Of a stretch of 64,000 nucleotides of DNA, positions 52,701 to 61,966 are shown one piece after another; the first letter of the stretch is position 1, and each line of letters begins with the position of its first letter. Under the pieces are notes generated by a model. That model did not search any database. It was not told the DNA's origin and saw only the letters and a program-made list of their open reading frames with translations. Made by a program: the position numbers and the translations under genes. This stretch comes from Luteococcus sp038433155 (GTDB taxonomy: Bacteria; Actinomycetota; Actinomycetes; Propionibacteriales; Propionibacteriaceae). The stretch is from assembly GCF_038433155.1 (NCBI RefSeq), contig NZ_JBCDMW010000006.1, positions 9,844-73,843 of the forward strand. The letters run 5' to 3'.

Positions 52701-52794
52701 TTTTCGACGCGTGGTGGCCACGCCACAGTGAAGGGGATACGCCCGGCGACCCCCGTCGACCCAGGCAGCACAGTGACCGGCCCAAGGAGGACCG

Positions 52795-54918
52795 ATGACA
52801 GACAAGACCCCCAACCGCGCTCCCAAGTACCCGGCCCAGAAGCCCGCGGACAACCCGGTCTGGCCCGACGACCAGTTCGGTGAGGGCGGTGAGCGGCACC
52901 AGCAGGCGTCGGGCAAGGACGAGGTGTTGACCACCCAGCAGGGCGGCCCGGTGGCCACCAACCAGAATGTGGCCACCGCCGGGGTCCGCGGCCCGGCGCT
53001 GCTGCAGGACCATGTGCTGCGGGACAAGCTCTTCCACTTCGACCACGAGCGCATCCCGGAGCGCGTCGTGCATGCGCGGGGCACCGGTGCCCACGGCGTC
53101 TTCGAGACCTACGAGAGCCTGGCAGAACTGACCATGGCGGACCTGTTCGCCCGCCCCGGGGAGAAGACCGAGGTCTTCGTCCGCTTCTCCACCGTCGCCG
53201 GCAACAAGGGTTCCTTCGACCTGGCGCGCGATGTGCGGGGCTTCGCGGTGAAGTTCTACACCAAGGAGGGCAACTGGGACCTGGTGGGCAACAACATCCC
53301 GGTCTTCTTCATCCAGGACGCGATGAAGTTCCCGGACCTGGTGCACGCGGTGAAGGAGGCGCCGGACCGTGGCTTCCCGCAGGCACAGAGCGCTCACGAC
53401 AACTTCTGGGACTTCGTCTCCCTGATGCCGGAGAGCACCCACATGCTGCTGTGGGCCATGAGCGACCGCGGCATCCCGCGTTCCTTCCGCTTCATGGAGG
53501 GCTTCGGCGTCCACTCCTACAAGTTCGTCAACGCCAAGGGCGAGGCGCGCTTCGTGAAGTTCCACTGGAAGCCGCTGCAGGGCCTGCAGTCGGTGACCTG
53601 GCCGGAGGCGTTGAGCATCAACGGCGCGGACCCGGACTTCCACCGTCGTGACCTGTGGGACGCCATCCAGGCCGGCGACTTCCCGCAGTGGGAGCTGGGC
53701 GTGCAGGTCTTCGACGACGACTTCGCCGAGTCCTTCGACTTCGACGTGCTGGACCCCACCAAGTTGATCCCGGAGGAGCTGGTCCCGGTCCGCCCGGTGG
53801 GGAAGATGACGCTGGACCGCACCGTGGACAGCCACTTCGACGAGACCGAGCAGGTGGCCTTCATGACCCAGAACATCGTGCGCGGGATCGACTTCAGCGA
53901 CGATCCGCTGCTCCAGGGCCGCAACTTCAGCTACTTGGACACCCAGCTGAAGCGCCTGGGCTCCACCAACTTCACCCAGCTGCCGGTCAATGCTCCGCGC
54001 TGCCCGGTGGCCAATTTCCACCGCGACGGCCACATGCAGAACGACGTGCACACCGGCCGCGCCAGCTACGAGCCGAACTCGTGGACGGGCGAGCAGCGGG
54101 GCCCGCGGGAGAGCGAGGAGCGGGGGCTGCGCTTCCAGCCGGAGCAGGTCACCGGCGCCGTCCACCAGGCCCGGCCCGAGAGCTTCGCGGACCACTACTC
54201 GCAGGCCCATCAGTTCTGGATCAGCCAGACCGAGGTGGAGCAGCAGCACATCGTCGAGGCCTTCTCCTTTGAGCTGGGCAAGTGCGAGGTGCCGCAGATC
54301 CGCCAGCGGATGCTGGCCAACCTGGCCAATGTGGACGCCGAGCTGACCCAGCGGGTGGCCGACGGGCTGGGGATGGAGGTGCCCAAGGCCGCCCCGGCCG
54401 CCGTCGCGCCGAAGACCGACCTGCCTGCTTCCGACGCCCTGAGCATCCTGAAGAATGGCCCGAAGGACTTCGCCGGCCGCAAGCTGGGTCTGCTGGTGGG
54501 GCCGGGCAGCGACGCGAAGCAGCTGCAGGCGCTGGTGGCCGCCGTCACCAAGGCCGGTGGGCAGGTGGAGGTGATCGCCCCGTCGGTGGGCGGCGTGACC
54601 CTGTCCGACGGCAGCGTGCAGCCCGGTGGCCAGGCGATCACCGGCACCAAGGCGGCGCTCTACGACGCCGTCGCCCTGCTGCTGACCGAGCAGGCCGCCA
54701 GCCAGCTGGCCGACGTGCCGCAGGCGCGGGACTTCCTCACCGAGGCGCAGGTCAACTTCAAGGTGATCGGCTGGACTCCCCAGGCCAAGCCGCTGGTGGT
54801 GGCCGCGGGCGTGAAGCCGGACGGCGGCTGGACCGGGCTGGATGATCCGGCCGCTGCGGTGCGCGACTTCGGGGCGCTGCGCTTCTGGGAGCGCGATGTC
54901 AGCGCCCCCGCCCAGTGA
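52795..54918 (+). CDS. katE: Large-subunit (clade 2, HPII-like) catalase
   Basis: 707 residues with a start at ATG 52795 (AAGGAGG upstream). The active-site His lies in PERVVHARG, the heme-Tyr region in RNFSYLDTQLKRLGS, and RFSTVAGNKGS is typical. After the ~500-residue catalase core comes a ~150-residue flavodoxin-like (DJ-1/PfpI-type) domain (KLGLLVGPGSD, GGQVEVIAPSVGGV), which defines the large-subunit class. It disproportionates hydrogen peroxide in the cytoplasm. Confidence 0.96.
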   Translation: MTDKTPNRAPKYPAQKPADNPVWPDDQFGEGGERHQQASGKDEVLTTQQGGPVATNQNVATAGVRGPALLQDHVLRDKLFHFDHERIPERVVHARGTGAHGVFETYESLAELTMADLFARPGEKTEVFVRFSTVAGNKGSFDLARDVRGFAVKFYTKEGNWDLVGNNIPVFFIQDAMKFPDLVHAVKEAPDRGFPQAQSAHDNFWDFVSLMPESTHMLLWAMSDRGIPRSFRFMEGFGVHSYKFVNAKGEARFVKFHWKPLQGLQSVTWPEALSINGADPDFHRRDLWDAIQAGDFPQWELGVQVFDDDFAESFDFDVLDPTKLIPEELVPVRPVGKMTLDRTVDSHFDETEQVAFMTQNIVRGIDFSDDPLLQGRNFSYLDTQLKRLGSTNFTQLPVNAPRCPVANFHRDGHMQNDVHTGRASYEPNSWTGEQRGPRESEERGLRFQPEQVTGAVHQARPESFADHYSQAHQFWISQTEVEQQHIVEAFSFELGKCEVPQIRQRMLANLANVDAELTQRVADGLGMEVPKAAPAAVAPKTDLPASDALSILKNGPKDFAGRKLGLLVGPGSDAKQLQALVAAVTKAGGQVEVIAPSVGGVTLSDGSVQPGGQAITGTKAALYDAVALLLTEQAASQLADVPQARDFLTEAQVNFKVIGWTPQAKPLVVAAGVKPDGGWTGLDDPAAAVRDFGALRFWERDVSAPAQ

Positions 54919-54932
54919 GGGAGGAAAACCCG

Positions 54933-54962
54933 TTGCGTGCGGACGCTCGGCCTGCCTACCGT
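54933..54962 (+). promoter_or_regulatory. Promoter candidate of the short-ORF transcript
   Basis: TTGCGT (54933-54938) and TACCGT (54957-54962) are separated by 18 bases, which fits a housekeeping sigma promoter; the transcript would start near 54969, just before the ribosome site at 54974. Confidence 0.5.
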
Positions 54963-54992
54963 GGGGTCACACGGAAAGGAGGTGGTCCGACG

Positions 54993-55031
54993 ATGTATTT
55001 CCTTCGGACGAGTGAGGTGGCTGGCCGCTAG
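54993..55031 (+). CDS. 12-codon ORF with an extended Shine-Dalgarno
   Basis: ATG 54993 encodes MYFLRTSEVAGR and stops at TAG 55029. The sequence GAAAGGAGGTGGTCC (54974-54988) pairs almost completely with the 3' end of 16S rRNA (one G-U), far more than normal genes. Small stem-loops follow (CAGGA-CT-TCCTG; CTGGTG-AATCCA-CACCAG), then a GC-rich hairpin at 55075. No downstream gene lies on this strand, so it is not an ordinary leader peptide. It could be a micro-protein, a regulatory RNA or a ribosome-sampling element. Confidence 0.5.
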   Translation: MYFLRTSEVAGR

Positions 55032-55074
55032 GCAGCCCATCAGGACTTCCTGGTGAATCCACACCAGCCATCGG

Positions 55075-55121
55075 GCCCCCGGGGTGTCGGACGTCGTCCA
55101 TCCGACGCAGACCCCGGGGGC
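55075..55121 (+). terminator. Terminator hairpin of the short-ORF transcript
   Basis: GCCCCCGGGGT (55075-55085) pairs with ACCCCGGGGGC (55111-55121), and an inner GTCGGA/TCCGAC stem continues it. CTTCTTC follows. It also stands before the end of the convergent dioxygenase gene. Confidence 0.7.
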
Positions 55122-55153
55122 TTCTTCATGCCCGTGCAGAGCCCGGGCAGGGC

Positions 55154-55948
55154 TCAGGCGAACTGCCAAGAGCGCTTGCTCAGGCCGTACCAGAAGCCGT
55201 CGATCTCACTCGATGCCTTGATCCCGCCGGTGGCATCGGCCGCCCCCAGCGCCACGTAGAGCGGCGCCCAGTGCTCGGTGCGGGGGTGCGCCTCCAGTGC
55301 GCCGGGTGCGCGCTTCTCGAAGTCCAGGATGGCGTCGACGTCCCCGGCCGCCACGGCCTCGGCCGCCCAGTGGTCGAATTCCGCGCTCACCGTCGGCGGG
55401 GTGCCGTCGGCCGGCTGCGACGGGTTGAACCAGCGCAGGTTGTGGGTGGTGAAGCCGGAGCCGATGATCATGGTGCCCTGCTCCCGCAGCTCGCCCAGCG
55501 CACGCCCCAGCTGGAAGAGCCGCTGCGGGTCCAGGGTGGGCAGGCTGAGCTGCAGCACCGGGATGTCGGCCTCGGGGAAGAGCTCCACCAGCGGCACATA
55601 GGCGCCGTGGTCCAGCCCACGCGACGGGTCGTGCCGCAGCGGGTTGTCGGGGCCGGCCACCAGCTGGGCGACGTCCATGGCCAGGTCCGGCGCCAGCGGG
55701 GAGTCGTAGGTCACCTGGTAGTAGCGCTCCGGGAAGCCCCAGAAGTCGTAGACCAGCGGGTTCCTCCGTTCAAAGGAGCTGACCGTGGCGGGCGCCTGCT
55801 CCCAGTGGGCGGAGACCATCAGGATGTTCTTCGGGCGCTCCATCCGGGAGGACCAGTCATGCAGTTGGCCGGTCCAGATGGCGTCGTCGGCCAGCGGCGG
55901 GGCGCCGTGGCTGAGGAAGAGGATTGGCTGGCGGGTCTGGGTGCTCAT
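55154..55948 (-). CDS. Extradiol dioxygenase, DODA/LigB type
   Basis: 264 residues, the usual size of class III extradiol (4,5-DOPA dioxygenase-like) enzymes. Metal-site histidines are seen in LSHGAPPL, SAHWE, RGLDHGAYVPL and GSGFTTHNL. It would cleave a catechol-type ring, or act as a related aromatic oxygenase; the physiological substrate is unknown. It is followed on the minus strand by no partner gene. Confidence 0.9.
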   Translation of the reverse strand: MSTQTRQPILFLSHGAPPLADDAIWTGQLHDWSSRMERPKNILMVSAHWEQAPATVSSFERRNPLVYDFWGFPERYYQVTYDSPLAPDLAMDVAQLVAGPDNPLRHDPSRGLDHGAYVPLVELFPEADIPVLQLSLPTLDPQRLFQLGRALGELREQGTMIIGSGFTTHNLRWFNPSQPADGTPPTVSAEFDHWAAEAVAAGDVDAILDFEKRAPGALEAHPRTEHWAPLYVALGAADATGGIKASSEIDGFWYGLSKRSWQFA

Positions 55949-56007
55949 GCCACCTCCAACAAATTGAAAGTTAAAGTATTCCCGGGGTGGCCGTCAGGAT
56001 CCGCGCG

Positions 56008-56757
56008 TCAGCTCTGGAAGTCCTGCATCGGGAGCACCGAATAGGAGCCGCGAATGTGGGCCTCCACTCGGTCTGCGGCCAGGTCCCCGTCGCCGGCCTG
56101 GATGGCCTCGAAGATCCCGCGGTGCTCCGCCGCCAGCCTGGCCCGCAGGGTGGGCCAGTCGGCCATCCGTCGCTCGGCCCGCAGGATCGGGTCCCGCATG
56201 CTCTCCCGGACCGCCTGGGTCAGGTCGGCCACCAGGGTGTTGTGCCCCATCTGGGCCAGCCAGACATGGAAATGCGTGTCCTGGGCGTTGAACTCGCCGG
56301 GGTCCTCGGTCTGGTCCATCTGCTCCAACAGGTCGGCCACCCGGGACAGTTCGGGGGCTCCGGGGTGCTGGGCGGCCAGGTGCACGCTGCTGCGCTCCAG
56401 GGCGATCCGGGCCACCACCACCTCGTTCAGGGGGAACTGGGACAGGGCCACCTGCAGTTTCAGCAGCCGACCCAAGGCCTGGGAGCGGTCATTGATCACA
56501 TGGGTTCCGGAGCGGGCGCCGCTGCCCACCCGGCTGGCCAGCACGCCCTGTGCCTCCAGGGTGCGGATCGCCTCCCGGACCGCCGGCCGGCTGACCTGCA
56601 GCTGGGTGGCCAGGTCCCGCTCGGCCGGCAGTCGGTCACCGACCCTCAGGTGCCCCTCCAGGATCTGGGTCTCGATGTGCTCCAGCACCGCCTCGAAGGC
56701 GCGCTGCGTCGTGGTGGCCGGGCTGGCCGACGGGTCGAAGGGGTCGGAGCTGCTCAT
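56008..56757 (-). CDS. lldR: GntR/FadR-family regulator, LldR-type
   Basis: 249 residues. The N-terminal winged helix contains LRVGDRLPAERDLATQLQVSRPAVREAIRTLEAQGVL and the C-terminal FCD domain contains the metal-site pattern (DTHFHVWLAQMGHN, AEHRGIFEAI). It is divergent from lctP-lutABC, which marks it as the lactate-responsive repressor of that operon. FadR-type half-site dyads are present in the spacer. Confidence 0.88.
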   Translation of the reverse strand: MSSSDPFDPSASPATTTQRAFEAVLEHIETQILEGHLRVGDRLPAERDLATQLQVSRPAVREAIRTLEAQGVLASRVGSGARSGTHVINDRSQALGRLLKLQVALSQFPLNEVVVARIALERSSVHLAAQHPGAPELSRVADLLEQMDQTEDPGEFNAQDTHFHVWLAQMGHNTLVADLTQAVRESMRDPILRAERRMADWPTLRARLAAEHRGIFEAIQAGDGDLAADRVEAHIRGSYSVLPMQDFQS

Positions 56758-56878
56758 GGGCCCAGTCTCGCACCTCTGGCGACGCGCGGCCGGGGTCCGA
56801 CGGTGGCATTTCCCGCTCGAATTACACGCAGGAAATGTCGGCTATTCATCTCTTCCCAAGGACTCCGACGGCACTCTA

Positions 56879-56904
56879 TGGTTAGACCAAATGAGGTAAG
56901 ACCA
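56879..56904. promoter_or_regulatory. Two LldR-type operator dyads upstream of lctP
   Basis: TGGTTAGACCA (56879-56889) and AGGTAAGACCA (56894-56904) fit the FadR/LldR pattern GGT-N2/3-ACC. The centres are 15 bp apart, with a further TGGTC just downstream. They lie 58 bases before the lctP start. Confidence 0.65.
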
Positions 56905-56961
56905 AATGGTCGGCTCCTCGCCTCATCCCGTCAATCCCACCCCCGGACAACGGAGTCCCGC

Positions 56962-58617
56962 ATGAATCCCTTCCGTCCCGAGCTCTACCCGCTCGGATCC
57001 GTCTGGCTGTCGGTGCTCGTCGCCATCCTGCCCCTGCTGGTGATCTTCGTCGGTCTGGGCATCCTCAAGTGGAAGGCGCACGTGGCCGGCCTGGCCGCCG
57101 TCGCCACCGCCCTGGCCACCGCCGCCCTCGGCTTCAAGATGCCGATCAGTCTCGCCGCACTGAGCGCCACCGAAGGCTTCGTCTTCGGCCTCTTCCCCAT
57201 CGTGTGGATCGTCCTGATGGCCATCTGGTTCTACCAGATCACCGTGGTCAGCGGTCGCTTCGAAGATCTGCGCGCCACCTTCAACCTGATCAGCGACGAC
57301 CCTCGGGTCACCGCCCTGTTGGTGGCCTTCTGCTTCGGTGGCCTGCTGGAGGCGCTGGCCGGCTTCGGTGCACCGGTCGCCATCACCGGCGTGATGCTGC
57401 TGGCCGTCGGCTTCCCCAAGCTGAAGGCCGCGCTGTCCGTGATGGTGGCCAACACCGCCCCCGTCGCCTTCGGTGCGGTCGCCATCCCGATCATCACCGC
57501 CGGCAAGGTCTCCGGCATCCCGTACGAGCAGATCGGGGCCATCGCCGGCCGGCAGACCGCCGTGCTGGCCCTGGTGGTGCCCTTCGTCCTGCTCTGGATC
57601 GTCGACGGGATCCGCGGCCTCAAGCAGGTCTGGCCGGCCGCCCTGGCCATCGGCGGGGCCTTCGCCGTCGCCAAGTGGATCACCTCCAACTACATCTCCG
57701 TCGAGCTCACCGACGTGATCGCCTCACTCGTGGGGATGGCGGCGGGCGTGGTCCTGATGCGCTTCTGGCAGCCCAAGGGAACGGCCGAGGCCCAGCAGCG
57801 GCTGGCCGACGAGAGCGCCGCCGAAGGTGGCAACATCGTGCTGGACCGCAGTGTGGACAACCACATCCCAGGCAGCAGGATCGCGATGGCGCTGCTGCCC
57901 TACATCCTGGTGGTGGCGGTCTTCTCCGTCGCCAACCTGGTGGGCCCGCTCAAGCGCGCCCTGGCCAGCACCGACGTGGTGATCAATTGGCCTGGACTGC
58001 ACGGGCACGTGTTGAACGGCGCGGGCAAGGTGCACAGCTCCACCGTCTACACCTTCCAGTGGCTCTCCGGCGCGGGAACCCTGCTGCTGTTTGTCGGCAT
58101 TCTGACCGCGATCATCTACCGGGTCTCCTTCTCTGCCGCGCTGAAGGAATTCACCGACACCGCCTACAAGCTGCGCTTCACCGTGCTGACCATCGGGTCG
58201 GTCGTGGCCCTGGCCTATGTGATGAACCTGTCCGGCCAGACCACCACCATCGGCACCTGGATCGCCGGGACCGGTTCGGCCTTCGCCTTCCTCTCGCCGG
58301 TGCTCGGCTGGATCGGCGTCGCCGTCACCGGCTCGGACACCTCCGCCAATGCCCTGTTCTGCGGCCTGCAGGCCACCGTCGGGCATGAGACGGGGTTGAA
58401 CCCGACCCTGCTGGCCACCGCCAACACCACCGGCGGCGTCGCCGGCAAGCTGGTCAGCCCGCAGAACATCGCCATCGTCGCCACCGCCGTCGGGCTGGTG
58501 GGCAAGGAGTCGGTGATCCTGCGCAAGACCATCGGCTACTCCCTGGGCCTGCTGGCGCTGATCTGCCTGATGGTGGGCCTGCAGTCCACCCCTGTCCTGT
58601 CCTGGATGCTCCCGTGA
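56962..58617 (+). CDS. lctP: L-lactate permease
   Basis: 551 residues from ATG 56962, with more than 12 hydrophobic segments. Family motifs include GGLLEALAGFGAPVAITGVML and TGSDTSANALFCGLQ, and the end GGVAGKLVSPQNIAIVATAVG. It imports lactate with protons. It is first in an operon with lutABC, under the divergent regulator at 56008. Confidence 0.95.
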   Translation: MNPFRPELYPLGSVWLSVLVAILPLLVIFVGLGILKWKAHVAGLAAVATALATAALGFKMPISLAALSATEGFVFGLFPIVWIVLMAIWFYQITVVSGRFEDLRATFNLISDDPRVTALLVAFCFGGLLEALAGFGAPVAITGVMLLAVGFPKLKAALSVMVANTAPVAFGAVAIPIITAGKVSGIPYEQIGAIAGRQTAVLALVVPFVLLWIVDGIRGLKQVWPAALAIGGAFAVAKWITSNYISVELTDVIASLVGMAAGVVLMRFWQPKGTAEAQQRLADESAAEGGNIVLDRSVDNHIPGSRIAMALLPYILVVAVFSVANLVGPLKRALASTDVVINWPGLHGHVLNGAGKVHSSTVYTFQWLSGAGTLLLFVGILTAIIYRVSFSAALKEFTDTAYKLRFTVLTIGSVVALAYVMNLSGQTTTIGTWIAGTGSAFAFLSPVLGWIGVAVTGSDTSANALFCGLQATVGHETGLNPTLLATANTTGGVAGKLVSPQNIAIVATAVGLVGKESVILRKTIGYSLGLLALICLMVGLQSTPVLSWMLP

Positions 58618-58655
58618 GCACCCCCGTCCTGTCCCCAACTCGCAAGGAGCTCGGC

Positions 58656-59435
58656 ATGAGTCCCACCCTTCCCGGTCAGGGCAAGCGCGTCGCCCTGTTC
58701 GCCACCTGCATCAACGACGCGATGTTCCCCGAGACACCCAAGGCGGTCGTCGCGGTGCTCGAGCGGCTGGGCTGTACCGTCGAGTTCCCCAAGGCCCAGA
58801 CCTGCTGCGGCCAGATGAGCACCAACTCCGGCTACTTCGACGAGTCGGTCCCGCTGGTGCGCAACTACGTCAAGGCCTTCGAGGGTTACGACTACATCAT
58901 CGCGCCGTCCGGATCCTGCACCGGTGCGGTGCGCGAGCAGCACCCGATGCTCGCCCGTCACGCCAAGGACTCCGGCCTGGTGGAGGCCGCCGAGGATGCC
59001 GCCAGCCGCACCTATGACTTCACCGAACTGTTGGTCGACGTGCTCGGTGTCACCGACGTCGGCGCCTACTTCCCGCACCGCGTCACCTACCACCCCACCT
59101 GCCACTCGGTGCGCGTCACCAAGGTGGGTGACCGGCCCTACCAGTTGCTCAGCAAGGTCCGCGGCCTGCAGCTGGTGGACCTGCCTGACGCCGACCGCTG
59201 CTGCGGCTTCGGCGGCACCTTCAGCCTGAAGAACCCCGACGTCAGCGTGGCCATGGCCACCGACAAGGCCCGCAATGTTGCCAGCACCGGCGCCGAATAC
59301 CTGGTGGCCGGCGACAACTCCTGCCTGCTGAACATCTCCGGCGTCCTCAACCGGGGCAATGCGGGCATCAAGCCGATCCACCTGGCCGAGATCCTGGCCA
59401 GCACCGACGCCAGCCTGACGGGAGCCACCCGATGA
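58656..59435 (+). CDS. lutA: Lactate utilization protein A
   Basis: 259 residues from ATG 58656 (AAGGAG 6 bases upstream). An in-frame GTG at 58614 overlaps the lctP stop and would add 14 residues. Two CCG cysteine-rich domains are present (QTCCGQMSTNSGY and DRCCGFGGTFSL), as in the Fe-S subunit LutA/YkgE. It works with LutB and LutC to oxidise L-lactate to pyruvate. Its stop overlaps the lutB start. Confidence 0.94.
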   Translation: MSPTLPGQGKRVALFATCINDAMFPETPKAVVAVLERLGCTVEFPKAQTCCGQMSTNSGYFDESVPLVRNYVKAFEGYDYIIAPSGSCTGAVREQHPMLARHAKDSGLVEAAEDAASRTYDFTELLVDVLGVTDVGAYFPHRVTYHPTCHSVRVTKVGDRPYQLLSKVRGLQLVDLPDADRCCGFGGTFSLKNPDVSVAMATDKARNVASTGAEYLVAGDNSCLLNISGVLNRGNAGIKPIHLAEILASTDASLTGATR

Positions 59436-61030
59436 CCAACGAGACCGCTGAGATCCGCTCCACCCAGAGGACCCAGCTCAAGCTGGTGACCAAGAACAAC
59501 CATGGGACCGCCCGCCTCACCCCGGCCCCGCCGCAGGGCGACCTGGTGGACTCCCCGCTGTTCCCCGAGGCCGCCAAGCGTGAGCTCGCCAACCCGGTGC
59601 AGCGCAAGAACCTGCACCACGCGATGGGCACCATCCGCGCCAAGCGCACCCGCGTCACCTCCGAGCTGGAGAACTGGGAGGAGCTGCGCCAGGCCGGCGA
59701 GGCGATCAAGAATCGCGTCGGCCGTCACCTCGACGACTACCTCGTCCAGCTGGAGGAGAACCTCACCAAGGCCGGCACCACCGTCCACTGGGCCCGTGAC
59801 GCCAAGGAGGCCAACGAGATCATCGTCGGCCTGGTCAAGGGCAAGCTCGGCCCCGAGGACCTGCCCGAGGTCGTCAAGGTGAAGAGCATGGTCACCCAGG
59901 AGATCGACATGAACGAGGCCCTCGAGGCCAACGGTGTCGCAGCCTGGGAGACCGACCTGGCCGAGCTGATCGTGCAGATGGGGCATGACCGCCCGTCGCA
60001 CATCCTCGTGCCGGCCATCCACCGCAACCGTTCCGAGGTGCGTGAGATCTTCCTGGAGGAAATGGGCAACTACGGCAAGGCCGCACCCGAGGACCTCGAC
60101 ACCGAGCCGAAGAACTTGGCCGCGGCCAGTCGCGCCCACCTGCGGGAGAAGTTCATGCGCGCCCACGTGGCCATCTCGGGTGCCAACTTCGCCGTCGCCG
60201 AGACCGGCACGCTGGCCGTCGTGGAGAGCGAGGGCAATGGCCGGATGTGCCTGACCCTGGCCGACACCCTGATCAGCGTCGTGGGCATCGAGAAGGTCGT
60301 CCCGACCTTCGCGGACCTCGAGGTCTTCCTGCAGCTGCTGCCGCGCAGCTCCACCGCCGAGCGGATGAATCCCTACACCTCGCTGTGGACGGGTCCCCGC
60401 GAAGGCGACGGTCCGCAGGAGATGCACGTCGTCCTGATCGACAACGGCCGCACCGACGTGCTCGCCGACGAGGTGGGCCGCGAGGCGCTGCGCTGCATCC
60501 GCTGCAGTGCCTGCATCAATGTCTGCCCGGTCTACGAGAAGGTGGGCGGCCATGCCTACGGTTCGGTCTACCCGGGCCCGATCGGTGCCGTGCTCACCCC
60601 GCAGCTGCGCAGCATGAAGAACCCGGTGGACCGCTCGCTGCCCTTCGCGTCCAGCCTGTGCGGCGCGTGCAATGACGTCTGCCCGGTGAAGATCCCGCTG
60701 ATGCAGCTGCTCGTCCACGAGCGCCACAAGGCCGTCGAGGCGAAGAAGCAGCACAAGAGCTACAACGTGCACTTCGAACCGATCGCCATGAAGGCCACCA
60801 GCGTCATGTTCGGCAACGGCAAGCTGTGGGGCGCGGCCCTGGGGGCGGAGACCAAGGTTGGCGGCAGGGTGCTCGGCAAGTTCTTCGACCACATCGGTCC
60901 GATTCCCGGGCCGCTGAACCGCTGGACCGGCGCGCGCGATGTGCCGATGCTTCCCACGCAGAGCTTCCGGGCCTGGTGGGACGAACGTGAGAAGAACACC
61001 GGCAACAAGGCCAAGGGAGACCAGAAGTGA
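59432..61030 (+). CDS. lutB: Lactate utilization iron-sulfur protein B
   Basis: 532 residues. An N-terminal LUD domain is followed by ferredoxin-like cysteines CIRCSACINVCP and CGACNDVCP. The C-terminus is basic and disordered. It overlaps lutA (4 bases) and lutC (4 bases), so all three are translationally coupled. Confidence 0.95.
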   Translation: MTNETAEIRSTQRTQLKLVTKNNHGTARLTPAPPQGDLVDSPLFPEAAKRELANPVQRKNLHHAMGTIRAKRTRVTSELENWEELRQAGEAIKNRVGRHLDDYLVQLEENLTKAGTTVHWARDAKEANEIIVGLVKGKLGPEDLPEVVKVKSMVTQEIDMNEALEANGVAAWETDLAELIVQMGHDRPSHILVPAIHRNRSEVREIFLEEMGNYGKAAPEDLDTEPKNLAAASRAHLREKFMRAHVAISGANFAVAETGTLAVVESEGNGRMCLTLADTLISVVGIEKVVPTFADLEVFLQLLPRSSTAERMNPYTSLWTGPREGDGPQEMHVVLIDNGRTDVLADEVGREALRCIRCSACINVCPVYEKVGGHAYGSVYPGPIGAVLTPQLRSMKNPVDRSLPFASSLCGACNDVCPVKIPLMQLLVHERHKAVEAKKQHKSYNVHFEPIAMKATSVMFGNGKLWGAALGAETKVGGRVLGKFFDHIGPIPGPLNRWTGARDVPMLPTQSFRAWWDEREKNTGNKAKGDQK

Positions 61031-61683
61031 ACGCGAAGGACGAGATCCTCCAGCGGGTGCGCACGGCACTCGTCGACGTCAAGGAGACCGACCCGGCCCT
61101 CGATGTCCCCGTCACCTGGCGCTATGAGCAGCCCACCGCCATGGACGACGTCATCGGCCGCTTCGTTGAGCGCGTCGAGGACTACAAGGCCACCGTCGTG
61201 CGCGTCGGCGGTTCCGACGCCGAGATCGCCCAGGCCGTCGTCGACGGACTGAAGTCGATCGAGGCGAAGGACGCCATCCTGCCCGTCGGCCTCCCGGCCG
61301 GGTGGCGCAGCGCCGTCGAGGCGGCCGGCATCACGATCCTGTCGGACGAGTCGCAGCTGACCAACGACCAGCTCAACGCCGCCGGTGCCGTCGTCACCGC
61401 GGCGCGCGTCGGGGCCGCCGAGTCCGGCACGATCATGCTCGACCACGCCGACGACCAGGGTCGTCGTGCCCTGAGCCTGGTGCCCGACGCCCACATCTGC
61501 GTGGTGCGTACCGAGCAGGTGGTCTCGGACATCCCCGAGGCCGTCGGCCGCCTGCAGGACTCCGTAAAGGAGCGGCGGCCGATCACCTGGATCTCCGGGC
61601 CCAGCGCGACCTCGGACATCGAGCTGAGCCGCGTCGAGGGAGTGCACGGCCCGCGCACGCTCTACGTGATCGTGGCCGGCTGA
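61027..61683 (+). CDS. lutC: Lactate utilization protein C
   Basis: 218 residues from GTG 61027. It is a single LUD (DUF162) domain with ITILSDESQLTNDQLN, AESGTIML and the closing PSATSDIELSRVEGVHGPRT, typical of LutC. It is the last gene of the lactate operon and is followed by a hairpin. Confidence 0.94.
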   Translation: MNAKDEILQRVRTALVDVKETDPALDVPVTWRYEQPTAMDDVIGRFVERVEDYKATVVRVGGSDAEIAQAVVDGLKSIEAKDAILPVGLPAGWRSAVEAAGITILSDESQLTNDQLNAAGAVVTAARVGAAESGTIMLDHADDQGRRALSLVPDAHICVVRTEQVVSDIPEAVGRLQDSVKERRPITWISGPSATSDIELSRVEGVHGPRTLYVIVAG

Positions 61684-61699
61684 CCGCTCATCCCATTCC

Positions 61700-61733
61700 A
61701 CGGGCCCGACGGGGGACACCCCGCCGGGCCCGT
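61700..61733 (+). terminator. Terminator of the lactate operon
   Basis: ACGGGCCCG/CGGGCCCGT outer stem with an inner CGGGG/CCCCG stem, 17 bases past the lutC stop. Confidence 0.75.
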
Positions 61734-61738
61734 CGGCT

Positions 61739-61778
61739 GTCCCCGGCATTCCTGAAGGAATGGTGGAGGCCCGGGGAC
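61739..61778. other. Second structured element before the BCCT gene
   Basis: GTCCCCGG (61739-61746) pairs with CCGGGGAC (61771-61778) and encloses a CATTCC-TGAA-GGAATG hairpin, giving a compact branched fold right after the lutC terminator. The stretch 61684-61966 holds no gene. Confidence 0.5.
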
Positions 61779-61966
61779 AGCGGGGCGCTGATGAATCCGA
61801 TCCGGGTGATGGGCCTAGTCAGAAGCGGTCAGGGGGCTGCTGGTCAGGCCCTTGGAGGCTGGTGCTGTCGGCTGGCTCAGGGCCCCACTGGGCAGGCGAT
61901 GAATTAGGGCGGCGACCCGTTGGCTGTGTAGCTTCATAGGGTTGTCAATCCCAGGAGGCACATTCC

